Below, in pieces: positions 17,781-25,112 of a DNA stretch of 64,000 nt (within the stretch, counting starts at the first letter, position 1; each line of letters begins with the position of its first letter). The stretch is taken from NCBI RefSeq assembly GCF_040739495.1, contig NZ_CP145263.1, positions 2,108,001-2,172,000 on the forward strand, written 5' to 3'. Position numbers and translations under genes: made by a program. Under the pieces are notes generated by a model. It was not told the origin of the DNA, did not search any database, and was given only the letters and a program-made list of their open reading frames with translations. This DNA comes from Staphylococcus capitis subsp. capitis. Its GTDB lineage: Bacteria; Bacillota; Bacilli; Staphylococcales; Staphylococcaceae.

Positions 17781-19118
17781 ATGTTAAAATCAAGTAATTC
17801 TTCAAAATTTTCACAGAGACGTGAATTATGGAGTTATCTTTGGAATATTGACGTTAAAGGAATAAACTTACCCATTTATATTGGAATGATTATAGTTCTT
17901 ATTGCTACTATGGTTATTGGTAAAATTCCACATACGATTGTAGGAGCTATTTCAGTATTAGTTATTTTAGGTAACTTTCTCCACTATTTAGGAAATAAGA
18001 TTCCCATTATTAAATCTTACTTAGGTGGTGGCTCTGTATTTTGTATATTTGTATCTGCATTCTTAGCTACTTTTGGGATTTTACCAGCAAATGTAATTGA
18101 TACCACTAAAGATTTTGTTAGTAATATGGGATTCTTAGACTTTTATATTGCAGCACTTATTACCGGTAGTATTTTAGGAATGAACCGTTCATTGTTAATA
18201 AAAGCATCTGTGAGATTTATTCCTGTAGCTATTCTTTCAATGTTAAGCTGCTTTATTATGGTAGGGACTGTTGGTGCGCTTATAGGTAATGGATTTGGGA
18301 AATCCATATTATACATTGCCTTTCCAGTTATGGCAGGCGGTATTGGTGCTGGCGTAGTACCATTATCAACGATTTATGCGCATAGCTTAGGTGCTTCTGC
18401 AGGAAGTATTATTTCAAAATTAATCCCAGCATCCGCAATGGGTAATGTGTTGGCTATTATTGGTGCTGCACTATTAGTGAAGTTAGGAGAAAATTTTCCT
18501 AAAATCAATGGCCATGGTCAATTGATTAAAGAAAGTGATGAAAGTGGTGAAAAATTAGAAGATAAAGATACAAAACATCAAATTAATGTTATTCAAATTG
18601 GTGTTGGACTATTAATTTCTTTTTCATTCTTTATGATTGGCATTATATGTAATTATTTCGTACCTAAAATACATGCTTATGCCTTTATGATTATATTGGT
18701 TGTAATTGCTAAAATCACAAAAATTTTACCTAAATATTATGAAGAAAGTGCAATTATGTTTAATCAAGTTATTGTTAAAAATTTAACTCCCGCAGTACTT
18801 ACGGGCATAGGTATCGCTTTACTTAATTTAAACGTTTTAGGTCAGGCCCTAACTTGGCAATTTATTATATTATGCTTAACAAGTATTATAACTATTTCAA
18901 CAGCAGCAGGTATTTTCGGAAAATTATTTGGATTATATCCAGTTGAGTCAATCGTTACAGCAGGGATGTGTAATAATAGCATGGGAGGTACAGGCAATGT
19001 TGCCGTGTTATCTTCAGCGAAAAGAATGGAACTTATTGCGTTTGCACAAATGGGGAACCGACTCGGAGGAGCAACGATACTGATTGTATCGGGATTTTTA
19101 GCACAAGTTTTCTCTTAG
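17781..19118 (+). CDS. mleP: 2-hydroxycarboxylate transporter, malate/lactate exchanger MleP
   Basis: The 445 residues form about eleven membrane spans typical of the 2HCT family (CitP, MleP, CimH). Family motifs include GGIGAGVVPLSTIYA and the second reentrant-loop type sequence MCNNSMGGTGNVAVLS. A charged cytoplasmic loop (ESDESGEKLEDKD) divides the two halves. Exchange of malate for lactate makes malolactic metabolism electrogenic. The start at 17781 has a weak upstream CAGGAG site. A 17-base-pair hairpin follows at 19210. A citrate specificity is possible but the mleS neighbour favours malate. Confidence 0.88.
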   Translation: MLKSSNSSKFSQRRELWSYLWNIDVKGINLPIYIGMIIVLIATMVIGKIPHTIVGAISVLVILGNFLHYLGNKIPIIKSYLGGGSVFCIFVSAFLATFGILPANVIDTTKDFVSNMGFLDFYIAALITGSILGMNRSLLIKASVRFIPVAILSMLSCFIMVGTVGALIGNGFGKSILYIAFPVMAGGIGAGVVPLSTIYAHSLGASAGSIISKLIPASAMGNVLAIIGAALLVKLGENFPKINGHGQLIKESDESGEKLEDKDTKHQINVIQIGVGLLISFSFFMIGIICNYFVPKIHAYAFMIILVVIAKITKILPKYYEESAIMFNQVIVKNLTPAVLTGIGIALLNLNVLGQALTWQFIILCLTSIITISTAAGIFGKLFGLYPVESIVTAGMCNNSMGGTGNVAVLSSAKRMELIAFAQMGNRLGGATILIVSGFLAQVFS

Positions 19119-19606
19119 GTAATTAGGATTATAGAGTTGAGTAATATTTAATATTTCTACTAAGTTTATGAGGATAGTATAGTTTTATAAAAATATGATT
19201 TTTTCTGATGTACACTCCATAAAGTTGGACTAAAATTTAACTTTATGGAGTGTACTTTTATAAATGATATTATAATGTTGATTTTAAAATTAAGGCAAGA
19301 AAACTATTTTTCTTATTGAGAAAGCGTCAATGAATTTTAAATTGTTAATTCTTCTAACGAAATTACAGCACTAAAATTTCAAAGATAGATGGTGTTAGCT
19401 AGATATTAACAGTATTAAGTTGAATTAAATATAAATATTTAAAAGTTATTTTAAAATAATTGTAAATTTAATGTAAATTTATTGATTTAATTAAAATTAT
19501 TACATTAGTATTATATATGTACATTCACTTTATATCTTTATTCAAGTTAGAAAATTGTTTCAGTTTAATAACAATGATTTAGATTTATGAAAAAGGAGTA
19601 GTAATT
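19119..19606. other. Non-coding gap between mleP and the second GH5 gene
   Basis: Apart from the hairpin at 19210-19255 this is very AT-rich sequence with no supported reading frame. The last 100 bases should hold the GH5 promoter, for which no clear boxes stand out. Confidence 0.5.
19210..19255. terminator. Perfect 17-bp hairpin after mleP
   Basis: GTACACTCCATAAAGTT and AACTTTATGGAGTGTAC pair perfectly around a 12-base loop, followed by TTTTA. It works as a terminator on paper, but CTCCATAAAGTTGGAC also resembles termini of IS3-family elements, so it may derive from one. Confidence 0.65.
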
Positions 19607-20869
19607 ATGAAGAAATCTATAATTAGTTCTGTACTTGTAGCAAGTACTTTATTATCAAGCATTCCAGCTTTAAATTCAGGACATGTTGCTCATGCTGATA
19701 GTATGAGCCCATTAACTACAAAGGGTAAAGAAATACAAAAAGATGGCCATAATTATCGATTGAAAGGTGTAAATGCAGGCAATGTATTTACTACTGAACA
19801 ATGGTTAGGTGGTTTGGGAAGTGCTAAACATAAAGATTATAAATCAATTAACGATGAGATGGATGGTAAGTATGGAGCTAAAAAAACACATCAATTACTA
19901 GATAAATATACTGAAAATCGTTGGGAAGATAAAGATTTTAAAAATTTGAAAGATATGGGAATGAATACGATTCGTTTACCCATTAACTATATTAATTTAA
20001 CAAATTACAAAGCAGGTATGGCTCCTAAAGACTTGAAGATGAGAAAAGAGCCATTCAAAGCAATGGATAAATTTATTGATAAAGCTAATAGTCATGGACT
20101 GTATGTTATTATCGACATGCATGGTGTACCAGGTTCTCAGAATGGACAAGAACATTCTGCAGAAGCTAACGGTTCTATAGGTAATTTTTGGAAAGACCCA
20201 GATGCTCAGGGTAAAGCCAAAGAAATTTGGTATCAAATTGCTCAGCACTATAAAAATAACAATGGTGTAGCTGGATACGATTTACTTAATGAGCCTAAAG
20301 CTCCTGCCCAACACGTTGATGAGGAAGTCAAAGAGTTTTATAAAGGAGCTTTGAAGTCTATTAGAGACACTGGAGATAAACATATTGCTTTCTTAGAGGC
20401 TTGGTATCCTCAGGATTTAAAAGATCCTCAAGAATTCAATGATCCTACTAATAATATTGTCTATGAGTATCATAAATATCCTTACAATAAGGAAACGACT
20501 TCTCATAAAGGAATACAAGATACATTTGACCGTGAACTTGAAACTTTAAATGACAAAGCTAGTCACTATAATGTACCTACTTATTTAGGCGAATTTAATG
20601 CTCACTATGCAGGAAGTCCTGGTCCTGAAGGTAAAAATCCTGTAAATCCTAATAAAAACGACTTTGACCATATATTTAAAAGTTTCAAAAATAAAGAAAA
20701 TTCTAAGATAAGTTGGACACTATGGAATTACGATATTGAAAATAATCAATCTTGGGGACCAATCAACTTTAAAGGTATTAATGTCGATGAAAATTCTAAT
20801 GATTTTGGTAAAAAAGAAGGCGCCTATATAAATCATGATGTTTATGATACCATTAAAAATAATCAATAG
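19607..20869 (+). CDS. Secreted GH5 family glucanase/cellulase-like hydrolase (copy 2)
   Basis: The 420 residues carry a signal peptide (MKKSIISSVLVASTLLSSIP, cleavage after VAHA) and a GH5 domain. GYDLLNEPKA holds the acid/base glutamate and TYLGEFNAHY the nucleophile; NTIRLPINYIN and YVIIDMHGVPGSQN are shared with copy 1. By eye the two proteins are around 60 percent identical, so they are an old duplication. AAAGGAG precedes ATG 19607. A hairpin follows at 20940 and then an adaptor gene, repeating the gene order of the first copy. Confidence 0.88.
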   Translation: MKKSIISSVLVASTLLSSIPALNSGHVAHADSMSPLTTKGKEIQKDGHNYRLKGVNAGNVFTTEQWLGGLGSAKHKDYKSINDEMDGKYGAKKTHQLLDKYTENRWEDKDFKNLKDMGMNTIRLPINYINLTNYKAGMAPKDLKMRKEPFKAMDKFIDKANSHGLYVIIDMHGVPGSQNGQEHSAEANGSIGNFWKDPDAQGKAKEIWYQIAQHYKNNNGVAGYDLLNEPKAPAQHVDEEVKEFYKGALKSIRDTGDKHIAFLEAWYPQDLKDPQEFNDPTNNIVYEYHKYPYNKETTSHKGIQDTFDRELETLNDKASHYNVPTYLGEFNAHYAGSPGPEGKNPVNPNKNDFDHIFKSFKNKENSKISWTLWNYDIENNQSWGPINFKGINVDENSNDFGKKEGAYINHDVYDTIKNNQ

Positions 20870-20939
20870 TCAGATTCTAAGCAAGAAATATTAGATAAAA
20901 TTAATCATTTATTTTAAAGATGAATAAATAGTACATTTA

Positions 20940-20968
20940 AGTCTCAGTCATTGTGGCTGGGACTTTTT
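20940..20968 (+). terminator. Terminator after the second GH5 gene
   Basis: AGTCTCAGTCA and TGGCTGGGACT form an imperfect stem followed by TTTTT, 70 bases after the stop. Confidence 0.65.
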
Positions 20969-21007
20969 AAATATAATTATTTACTTTAATATAGGAGTCG
21001 TTAGTTG

Positions 21008-22015
21008 ATGAAAAAGATGTGGTTACCAATTATAACTATAATTATAGTAGTTATAATTATAGGATTAATCATTTTAAAAAAGACAAATCATTTATATTTT
21101 AACAACTTGGATACATATAAAGTTGTTAAAGTGGAAGATAGAAAAGACATTTCTGGTAAGGGTATCGTTTTTCCTGAACATGTTAAAGTGTATAAAATTA
21201 ATAAAAATATAGGAGAATATATTAGACCACAAATTAAAGATTTTAGAAAAGTGAAAAAAGGGACCCCCCTTATTTATTATGATACTAATAGTAGCAACAG
21301 GCCTAATCTAGTGGATAATATTAATAACGTTAAAGAAGATTTAAATCGTGATTATCAAAACGTAGCTAAACACAATAGCAGTAGTTATCAAAAGCAAATA
21401 TCTAATGATTACCAAAGGTTATTTAAAGCTCAACAAAAATTAAATCAGCATGACAATCTGTCTAGTAAAGATATATATGCAGCTTTTAATGGTGAAGTGA
21501 AAATTAGTAATTCAATTAGCGGTAAAAATGGTGACGAAATTTTAAAATTAGTTTCTACAAAGTCAGTTATTAAGATGAGAGCTTCACAATATATAGTTAA
21601 TAAGATAAAAAAAGGAAGTAACGTTAACTTTAAATTAGATAGTGACAGTGAAAATGTAAAAGGTAAGGTCCAGTCTATTGATAACTTACCTATAAATATG
21701 AAAAAAGAACGTTACTATAAAAACTATGAACCTAAATATATGATTACAATTTCTGATTTAAATCATGGTGTGAGAGCAGGATTTACTGGGAAAGTAACAA
21801 TTCCTTATAATATGATTGAAATTCCTCAAAATAGTATCATTAATAAAAATTATGTTTTTATAGTTAATAAGGATAATTATGTACAAAAACGTAGAGTTAA
21901 AATAGTAAAGATTAAAAATAAACTCATTGCTAAGAAAGGATTAAAATTAGGTGATCGAGTCATTGAAAAACCTAAAAGATCTTTACAAGAAGGACAACAA
22001 ATTAATATTAAATAA
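21008..22015 (+). CDS. HlyD/MacA-like membrane adaptor protein
   Basis: About 335 residues: an N-terminal transmembrane anchor (WLPIITIIIVVIIIGLIIL), then an extracellular part with a lipoyl-like hairpin, a short coiled-coil region near residues 115-155 (DNINNVKEDLNRDYQN, YQRLFKAQQKL) and a beta-barrel domain ending in GLKLGDRVIEKP. Such adaptors link an ABC or other exporter to the outside. No ATPase or permease gene lies nearby, so its partner is missing or encoded elsewhere. ATG 21008 fits the TAGGAG site better than TTG 21005. A broken homologue at 11921 also follows a GH5 gene, so pairing with the glucanase is recurrent. Confidence 0.7.
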   Translation: MKKMWLPIITIIIVVIIIGLIILKKTNHLYFNNLDTYKVVKVEDRKDISGKGIVFPEHVKVYKINKNIGEYIRPQIKDFRKVKKGTPLIYYDTNSSNRPNLVDNINNVKEDLNRDYQNVAKHNSSSYQKQISNDYQRLFKAQQKLNQHDNLSSKDIYAAFNGEVKISNSISGKNGDEILKLVSTKSVIKMRASQYIVNKIKKGSNVNFKLDSDSENVKGKVQSIDNLPINMKKERYYKNYEPKYMITISDLNHGVRAGFTGKVTIPYNMIEIPQNSIINKNYVFIVNKDNYVQKRRVKIVKIKNKLIAKKGLKLGDRVIEKPKRSLQEGQQINIK

Positions 22016-22023
22016 CTTTTACT

Positions 22024-22158
22024 ATAACTAACTATGAATCTATATTAGCTAATGTTAAAGCAAATAAGGGTATCATTTTGCCTTCTTCAATCGTTGGCTA
22101 CGAGACTTTAAGGTATGAACCTATATCAAAAAATTATAAAATCTTAAAAGAATCGTAG
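22024..22158 (+). other. Possible decayed coding remnant after the adaptor gene
   Basis: One frame reads ESILANVKANKGIILPSSIV and on to KILKES before TAG at 22156-22158, but it has no start codon or ribosome site. I do not recognise it. It could be the tail of a lost exporter gene. Confidence 0.25.
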
Positions 22159-22219
22159 ACATAGTATCAAATGATGAAGATAAGATGAATAAAATTATTA
22201 GTGAAGGAGGAATTTAAAG

Positions 22220-22309
22220 ATGTTAGTAACTATAGTAAGTTGGATACTTACATTTATAACTCTTGTAGCTATTGGCTCTTTAATTACAAAGTTTAAAAAT
22301 AAAAAATGA
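22220..22309 (+). CDS. Possible 29-residue membrane peptide
   Basis: A short frame with a strong GAAGGAGG site starts MLVTIVSWILTFITLVAIGS and ends ITKFKNKK: one transmembrane helix and a basic tail, as in type I toxins or small membrane regulators. No obvious antisense RNA or partner is visible. The call rests only on the ribosome site and composition. Confidence 0.4.
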   Translation: MLVTIVSWILTFITLVAIGSLITKFKNKK

Positions 22310-22535
22310 ATTATCTCAATGATTATTATACTGCTAATTATTATTCTAGGAGTTGCCATGCTAAATACTAATAAGAAAATTTTATCAATAGATTGTTAAA
22401 ATTTTCTTATTATCAATTCTGTGTATCGTAGCATAAATTTTCGCCTCTAATTTCATTATATCTTTAATCAATATATAATAATTATTATGTTTTTAGAATT
22501 CTATTTTAAATTTTTAAAATTTCCTCTCCTATAAA

Positions 22536-22549
22536 AGAACGTTTGTTCT
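22536..22549. promoter_or_regulatory. LexA (SOS) box before the yolD remnant
   Basis: AGAACGTTTGTTCT contains GAAC-N4-GTTC, the core of the Gram-positive SOS box. It lies 28 bases before the start of the decayed yolD copy, the same kind of position as the box at 23663. Confidence 0.7.
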
Positions 22550-22576
22550 ATTATATGGAAGAGGGAAAATTATGAA

Positions 22577-22773
22577 ATGCTTCCAAAGCAGTATGAAAGT
22601 GAGCACTATTACTGCAAAATATAAATGATAAGATGACTTATTATAATAAAATGTTAACGACTATAGATTATTGGGATGATAGTTATATAATTGATATGAG
22701 CATAATAGACCGACACATTCCTTTTAAGAATAATAATTTGAATACTACTCATAATAGTTCGTTTTTTACATGA
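22577..22773 (+). pseudogene. Decayed yolD-like gene
   Basis: From ATG 22577 the frame reads MLPKQYESEHYYCKI and stops, matching the start of the intact YolD-like protein at 23701 (MIPKQYEGETDYRKI). After a deletion, TIDYWDDSYIIDMSIIDRHI, near 22660-22720, resembles the C-terminal domain. The SOS box upstream is kept. This is a second, dead copy of an SOS-regulated gene. Confidence 0.65.
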
Positions 22774-22827
22774 TGTTGATTTATTAAAGAATCGAACTTT
22801 TTCTAATTATTATAGTTATTCTCTCCG

Positions 22828-22998
22828 TTACTTATATAGTCGTCGAAAAAGCTCTCTAATTTCTTTTTTTGTTTTTTGAGATGTATTTGGATCTTTATAT
22901 TTTTCAACAAGTGTTTTTGTTAGGTTTTTCGTATTTTCTTGACGCAATCCTGATTTATCTTTCAATAAATTTTCAATGAGTTCATCATTAATTTTCAT
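22828..22998 (-). CDS. Small protein (56 aa) at the end of the yefM-yoeB unit
   Basis: I do not recognise this protein. It is charged and helical (MKINDELIENLLKDKSGLRQ at the start, KEIRELFRRLYK at the end) with no cysteine or membrane span. ATG 22998 is preferred because AAGGAGGA lies at correct distance; ATG 23022 overlaps the yoeB end but lacks a site. It probably belongs to the toxin-antitoxin transcript and could modulate it or ride along. Confidence 0.6.
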   Translation of the reverse strand: MKINDELIENLLKDKSGLRQENTKNLTKTLVEKYKDPNTSQKTKKEIRELFRRLYK

Positions 22999-23014
22999 TA
23001 ACGAGTCCTCCTTT

Positions 23015-23281
23015 TCATTCATAATGAGACCAAGCTGCTAATATTAATACTTCTTTATTTTCCTCATCAATTGTATAGACAACTCTATGTTGATGATTGA
23101 TACGTCTTGAGTATCGTCCTAAATGTTTAGGGTGCAATTTTTCAAAGGATTGACTTTGTTGATATGGATCATATTTTAATATTTCTACGATTTTCAAAAA
23201 TTGTTCTTGTAAGTGAGAACGTTTTATCTTATTCAAATCTGTCTTCGCTGAATTCTTTATGTTGATTTTATATTTAGCCAT
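23015..23281 (-). CDS. yoeB: YoeB-type mRNA endoribonuclease toxin
   Basis: The 88-residue protein belongs to the Txe/YoeB family of ribosome-dependent RNases that cleave mRNA in the A site. YSRRINHQHRVVYTIDEE and the C-terminal AAWSHYE carry the basic and histidine/tyrosine catalytic residues. The start codon coincides with the end of the antitoxin gene (one-base overlap), the normal toxin-antitoxin layout. Length is typical. Confidence 0.92.
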   Translation of the reverse strand: MAKYKINIKNSAKTDLNKIKRSHLQEQFLKIVEILKYDPYQQSQSFEKLHPKHLGRYSRRINHQHRVVYTIDEENKEVLILAAWSHYE

Positions 23282-23538
23282 TAAAGTCTAGCCCAATCAA
23301 TATCATCTATGTTTGTATAACCACTGTTGTCATGCTCACGTTCTCTAACTTTGTCCATTGTGCCTGTAGCCTCAAGATATATCGTTTCATTAATGCTACG
23401 CCAATCTTCCATGCCTATAATAACAGCATTACTCTCATCATATTTGCCTTCAATATATACTGGTTCATGGTCATTATTCACACGTTTTAATAACTGATAA
23501 AAATCTTTACGAGCTTCTGTTGGTGTTTTACTTTTCAT
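23281..23538 (-). CDS. yefM: YefM-type antitoxin
   Basis: The 85-residue antitoxin has a Phd/YefM N-terminal DNA-binding fold (TPTEARKDFYQLLKRVNNDH, VIIGMEDWRSINETIYL) and a C-terminal acidic tail that wraps the toxin. It should repress its own operon, most strongly in complex with YoeB. GGAGG-type sequence (AGGGAGGCC) precedes the start, and two CGTACG palindromes lie upstream. Confidence 0.92.
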   Translation of the reverse strand: MKSKTPTEARKDFYQLLKRVNNDHEPVYIEGKYDESNAVIIGMEDWRSINETIYLEATGTMDKVREREHDNSGYTNIDDIDWARL

Positions 23539-23572
23539 TCAAGGCCTCCCTTTATTTATTATATATATTATA

Positions 23573-23593
23573 ACGTACGCTAATAACGTACGT
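23573..23593. promoter_or_regulatory. Operator pair for YefM-YoeB
   Basis: Two CGTACG palindromes (23574-23579 and 23587-23592) are spaced 13 bases, close to one helical turn, 35-50 bases upstream of yefM. Paired short palindromes are typical of this family's operators. Confidence 0.6.
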
Positions 23594-23662
23594 CAAAAGA
23601 TTAAGTAAAACACATTCAAAATTTTGAAAGCCATTTTATATGAAGGAGAGGGTTTACTAATA

Positions 23663-23676
23663 CGAACATACGTTCT
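23663..23676. promoter_or_regulatory. LexA (SOS) box before yolD
   Basis: CGAACATACGTTCT fits the Bacillus-type SOS consensus CGAAC-N4-GTTC. It lies 25 bases before the yolD start and predicts DNA-damage control. Confidence 0.82.
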
Positions 23677-23700
23677 ATTATATAGTTGAGGTGTTTGTAT

Positions 23701-24099
23701 ATGATTCCTAAACAATATGAGGGTGAAACAGATTATCGTAAGATTCCTAGAGAGTATTTAGATTCTAATGTTCCTAAAGGCAGAGGGTTTGTTAAGTGGA
23801 TAGCTTTTAAGACGATTCCTGAGCAATATCAACAAATAGAACAATATATGGAAGATCAAAATAAAACAGAACGTCCTACGCTTTTAGACGATCAACTTAA
23901 TGTTTTAAATGAAAAAGTAAACTGGAAAAAACACTTTAAAGAAAAAGCAGTTGTGACTTATTGGAAGCAGGGTTATTATTACCAGCATGAGGCTTACATT
24001 AAAACGGTAGATACATTCAATCAAGTTATTATTATTAGTAACGAAGATGGGAACGAAACCATGGAAATACCCATGAAAAATATAAAAGATATTGAATAA
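23701..24099 (+). CDS. YolD-like protein, SOS-controlled
   Basis: This 132-residue protein belongs to the YolD family, usually found beside Y-family DNA polymerases (UvrX/UmuC) in Firmicutes. PKGRGFVKWIAFKTIPEQY is the family N-terminal region, followed by a C-terminal beta domain (VTYWKQGYYYQHEAYIKT, QVIIISNEDG). No polymerase gene accompanies it here. ATG 23701 follows GAGGTG. An SOS box in the promoter fits a role in DNA-damage response; the molecular function is not settled. Confidence 0.8.
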   Translation: MIPKQYEGETDYRKIPREYLDSNVPKGRGFVKWIAFKTIPEQYQQIEQYMEDQNKTERPTLLDDQLNVLNEKVNWKKHFKEKAVVTYWKQGYYYQHEAYIKTVDTFNQVIIISNEDGNETMEIPMKNIKDIE

Positions 24100-24102
24100 G
24101 AA

Positions 24103-24125
24103 AAGCCACTCTATATGAGTGGCTT
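24103..24125. terminator. Bidirectional terminator between yolD and csbD
   Basis: AAGCCACTC and GAGTGGCTT pair perfectly around TATAT, serving the converging genes on either side. Confidence 0.8.
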
Positions 24126-24131
24126 AAGATT

Positions 24132-24311
24132 TTACTTTTTAAACTTGTCAACAACATCAGATGCTTTGTCTTTAACGTTATCAACGACTTCTTTGGCTTT
24201 ACCTGATGCTTTATCTTTTTTACCTTCTTGTTCTAAATTGTCATTGTTAGTAGCATCGCCAACAGTTTCTTTAATATTGCCTTTAACTTTATCTAATTTA
24301 TCTTCAGCCAT
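24132..24311 (-). CDS. CsbD family stress protein
   Basis: A 59-residue frame, [20 protein letters not shown] at the start and ending VVDKFKK, is a typical CsbD-like small hydrophilic protein. In other Firmicutes these are under the general stress sigma factor; the biochemical role is unknown. It was recovered from the strand opposite a spurious hydrophobic frame. GGAGGC lies upstream of ATG 24311. Composition is Lys/Asp/Glu-rich with no cysteine or tryptophan. Confidence 0.88.
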   Translation of the reverse strand: MAEDKLDKVKGNIKETVGDATNNDNLEQEGKKDKASGKAKEVVDNVKDKASDVVDKFKK

Positions 24312-24440
24312 ATGTAAGCCTCCTTAAATTTAGAAATATCTTGATTGAAGTTGCCCAATGAGAAAACATTGACTACACTCTCAACGTAAGACATATAATA
24401 ATATAATTCAAGTAAAGAAGTTTAATTACTATTTTAACGG

Positions 24441-24472
24441 CAAGGTGCTAATGAAAATTCATTAGCACCTTG
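24441..24472. terminator. Perfect 15-bp hairpin
   Basis: CAAGGTGCTAATGAA and TTCATTAGCACCTTG pair around two bases, followed by TGTATTTTCTT. It isolates the csbD region from the peptide locus. Confidence 0.7.
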
Positions 24473-24507
24473 TGTATTTTCTTATAGAAAATACGAATGA
24501 AAATGAA

Positions 24508-24529
24508 GGAAAGTGAGAAATCACTTTCC
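24508..24529. terminator. Second hairpin before the peptide locus
   Basis: GGAAAGTGA and TCACTTTCC pair around four bases, followed by ATTTTATT. Confidence 0.6.
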
Positions 24530-24604
24530 ATTTTATTATGAATTTTTATTATTTATTTTTTTGTGTTGGCACGCTCACCCGCATCATCAAAGATGATGCT
24601 TTTA

Positions 24605-24709
24605 ACAAGTCTGTTCAAAATGACAAGGCACATAAATTTTTTCTTGATGGCTCAAGCCAGTCGAAAAATTTTATAGTTTGTCACCTTGTCATTTCTCCTA
24701 ACGACTTGT
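24605..24709. repeat. Long imperfect fold-back element
   Basis: Nested complementary segments meet in the middle: ACAAGTC with GACTTGT, AATGACAAGG with CCTTGTCATT, AAATTTTTTC with GAAAAATTT, and TGGCT with AGCCA. The stretch could fold into one hairpin of about 50 pairs with small bulges. No gene is convincing here. It may be a structured RNA, a replication-type palindrome from a lost plasmid, or a miniature element. Confidence 0.6.
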
Positions 24710-24769
24710 TGCAGTGGCTTTGCAACACAGAAAAAAATAAATAAATAATAAAAAAAAGAAAAGGAGGTG

Positions 24770-24820
24770 ATGCCATTCTCACTATGTGGTGGTTGGCTGG
24801 GTAGTGAGAGATTAATTTGA
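24770..24820 (+). CDS. Possible 16-residue leader peptide
   Basis: ATG 24770 directly follows AGGAGGTG, with very tight spacing, and reads MPFSLCGGWLGSERLI. Its TGA lies inside the ribosome site of the next peptide, so its translation could open that site. The evidence is weak and it may be non-coding leader. Confidence 0.25.
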   Translation: MPFSLCGGWLGSERLI

Positions 24821-24957
24821 AGGAGGTTGGCTCCACATTGAAAGAATCAACAAAAAAGCTCCTAATAAGATTAATTAACTTATTAAGAGCAATAATAACT
24901 TTAATTACTGAATTAGTAGACTAGTTCAGTAAGGGGGAGCCCTAACTCCTCCTTCAA
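24817..24957 (+). ncRNA. Long-range complementarity that could mask the peptide's ribosome site
   Basis: TTGAAGGAGGTTGGCTCC (24817-24834) includes the Shine-Dalgarno of the 28-residue peptide, and GGAGCCCTAACTCCTCCTTC (from 24936) can pair with it over 10 plus 6 bases. The pairing closes about 100 bases of coding sequence. Metastable 5'-3' pairing of this sort is a hallmark of type I toxin mRNAs. An antisense RNA is not demonstrated. Confidence 0.5.
24838..24924 (+). CDS. Candidate type I toxin or amphipathic peptide (28 aa), TTG start
   Basis: After GGAGG at normal distance a TTG begins a 28-residue peptide, MKESTKKLLIRLINLLRAII and then TLITELVD. It has a basic front and a leucine/isoleucine-rich helix, suited to membrane insertion or an amphipathic helix. 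Type I toxins and phenol-soluble modulins both look like this; I cannot assign it to a named family. The ribosome site can be masked by the sequence just after the stop. Confidence 0.5.
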   Translation: MKESTKKLLIRLINLLRAIITLITELVD

Positions 24958-24993
24958 TTTGGTTTTATTATAACATATAAAGGAGTTTTTACA

Positions 24994-25098
24994 ATGAAGA
25001 AAAGGAGTATAAACGTATTAAAAGTAGTAAACATTTTATTAGCATTAATAAATGTGATATTAGAAATTTCATTACTTACTGAAAGTAAAAATAGATAA
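24994..25098 (+). CDS. Small membrane peptide (34 aa)
   Basis: ATG 24994 follows AAAGGAG and encodes a peptide with one hydrophobic helix (VLKVVNILLALINVILEISL) flanked by charged ends. It resembles an immunity peptide, holin-like toxin or small membrane anchor. It lies between the candidate toxin and the 152-residue gene, 14 bases before the latter, so the last two may be one unit. Confidence 0.5.
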   Translation: MKKRSINVLKVVNILLALINVILEISLLTESKNR

Positions 25099-25112
25099 AA
25101 GGTGTGTGTAGC

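Noticed and set aside
24115-24327. 70-residue plus-strand frame
   Set aside because: Opposite strand of the csbD gene, which has a proper start and family match.
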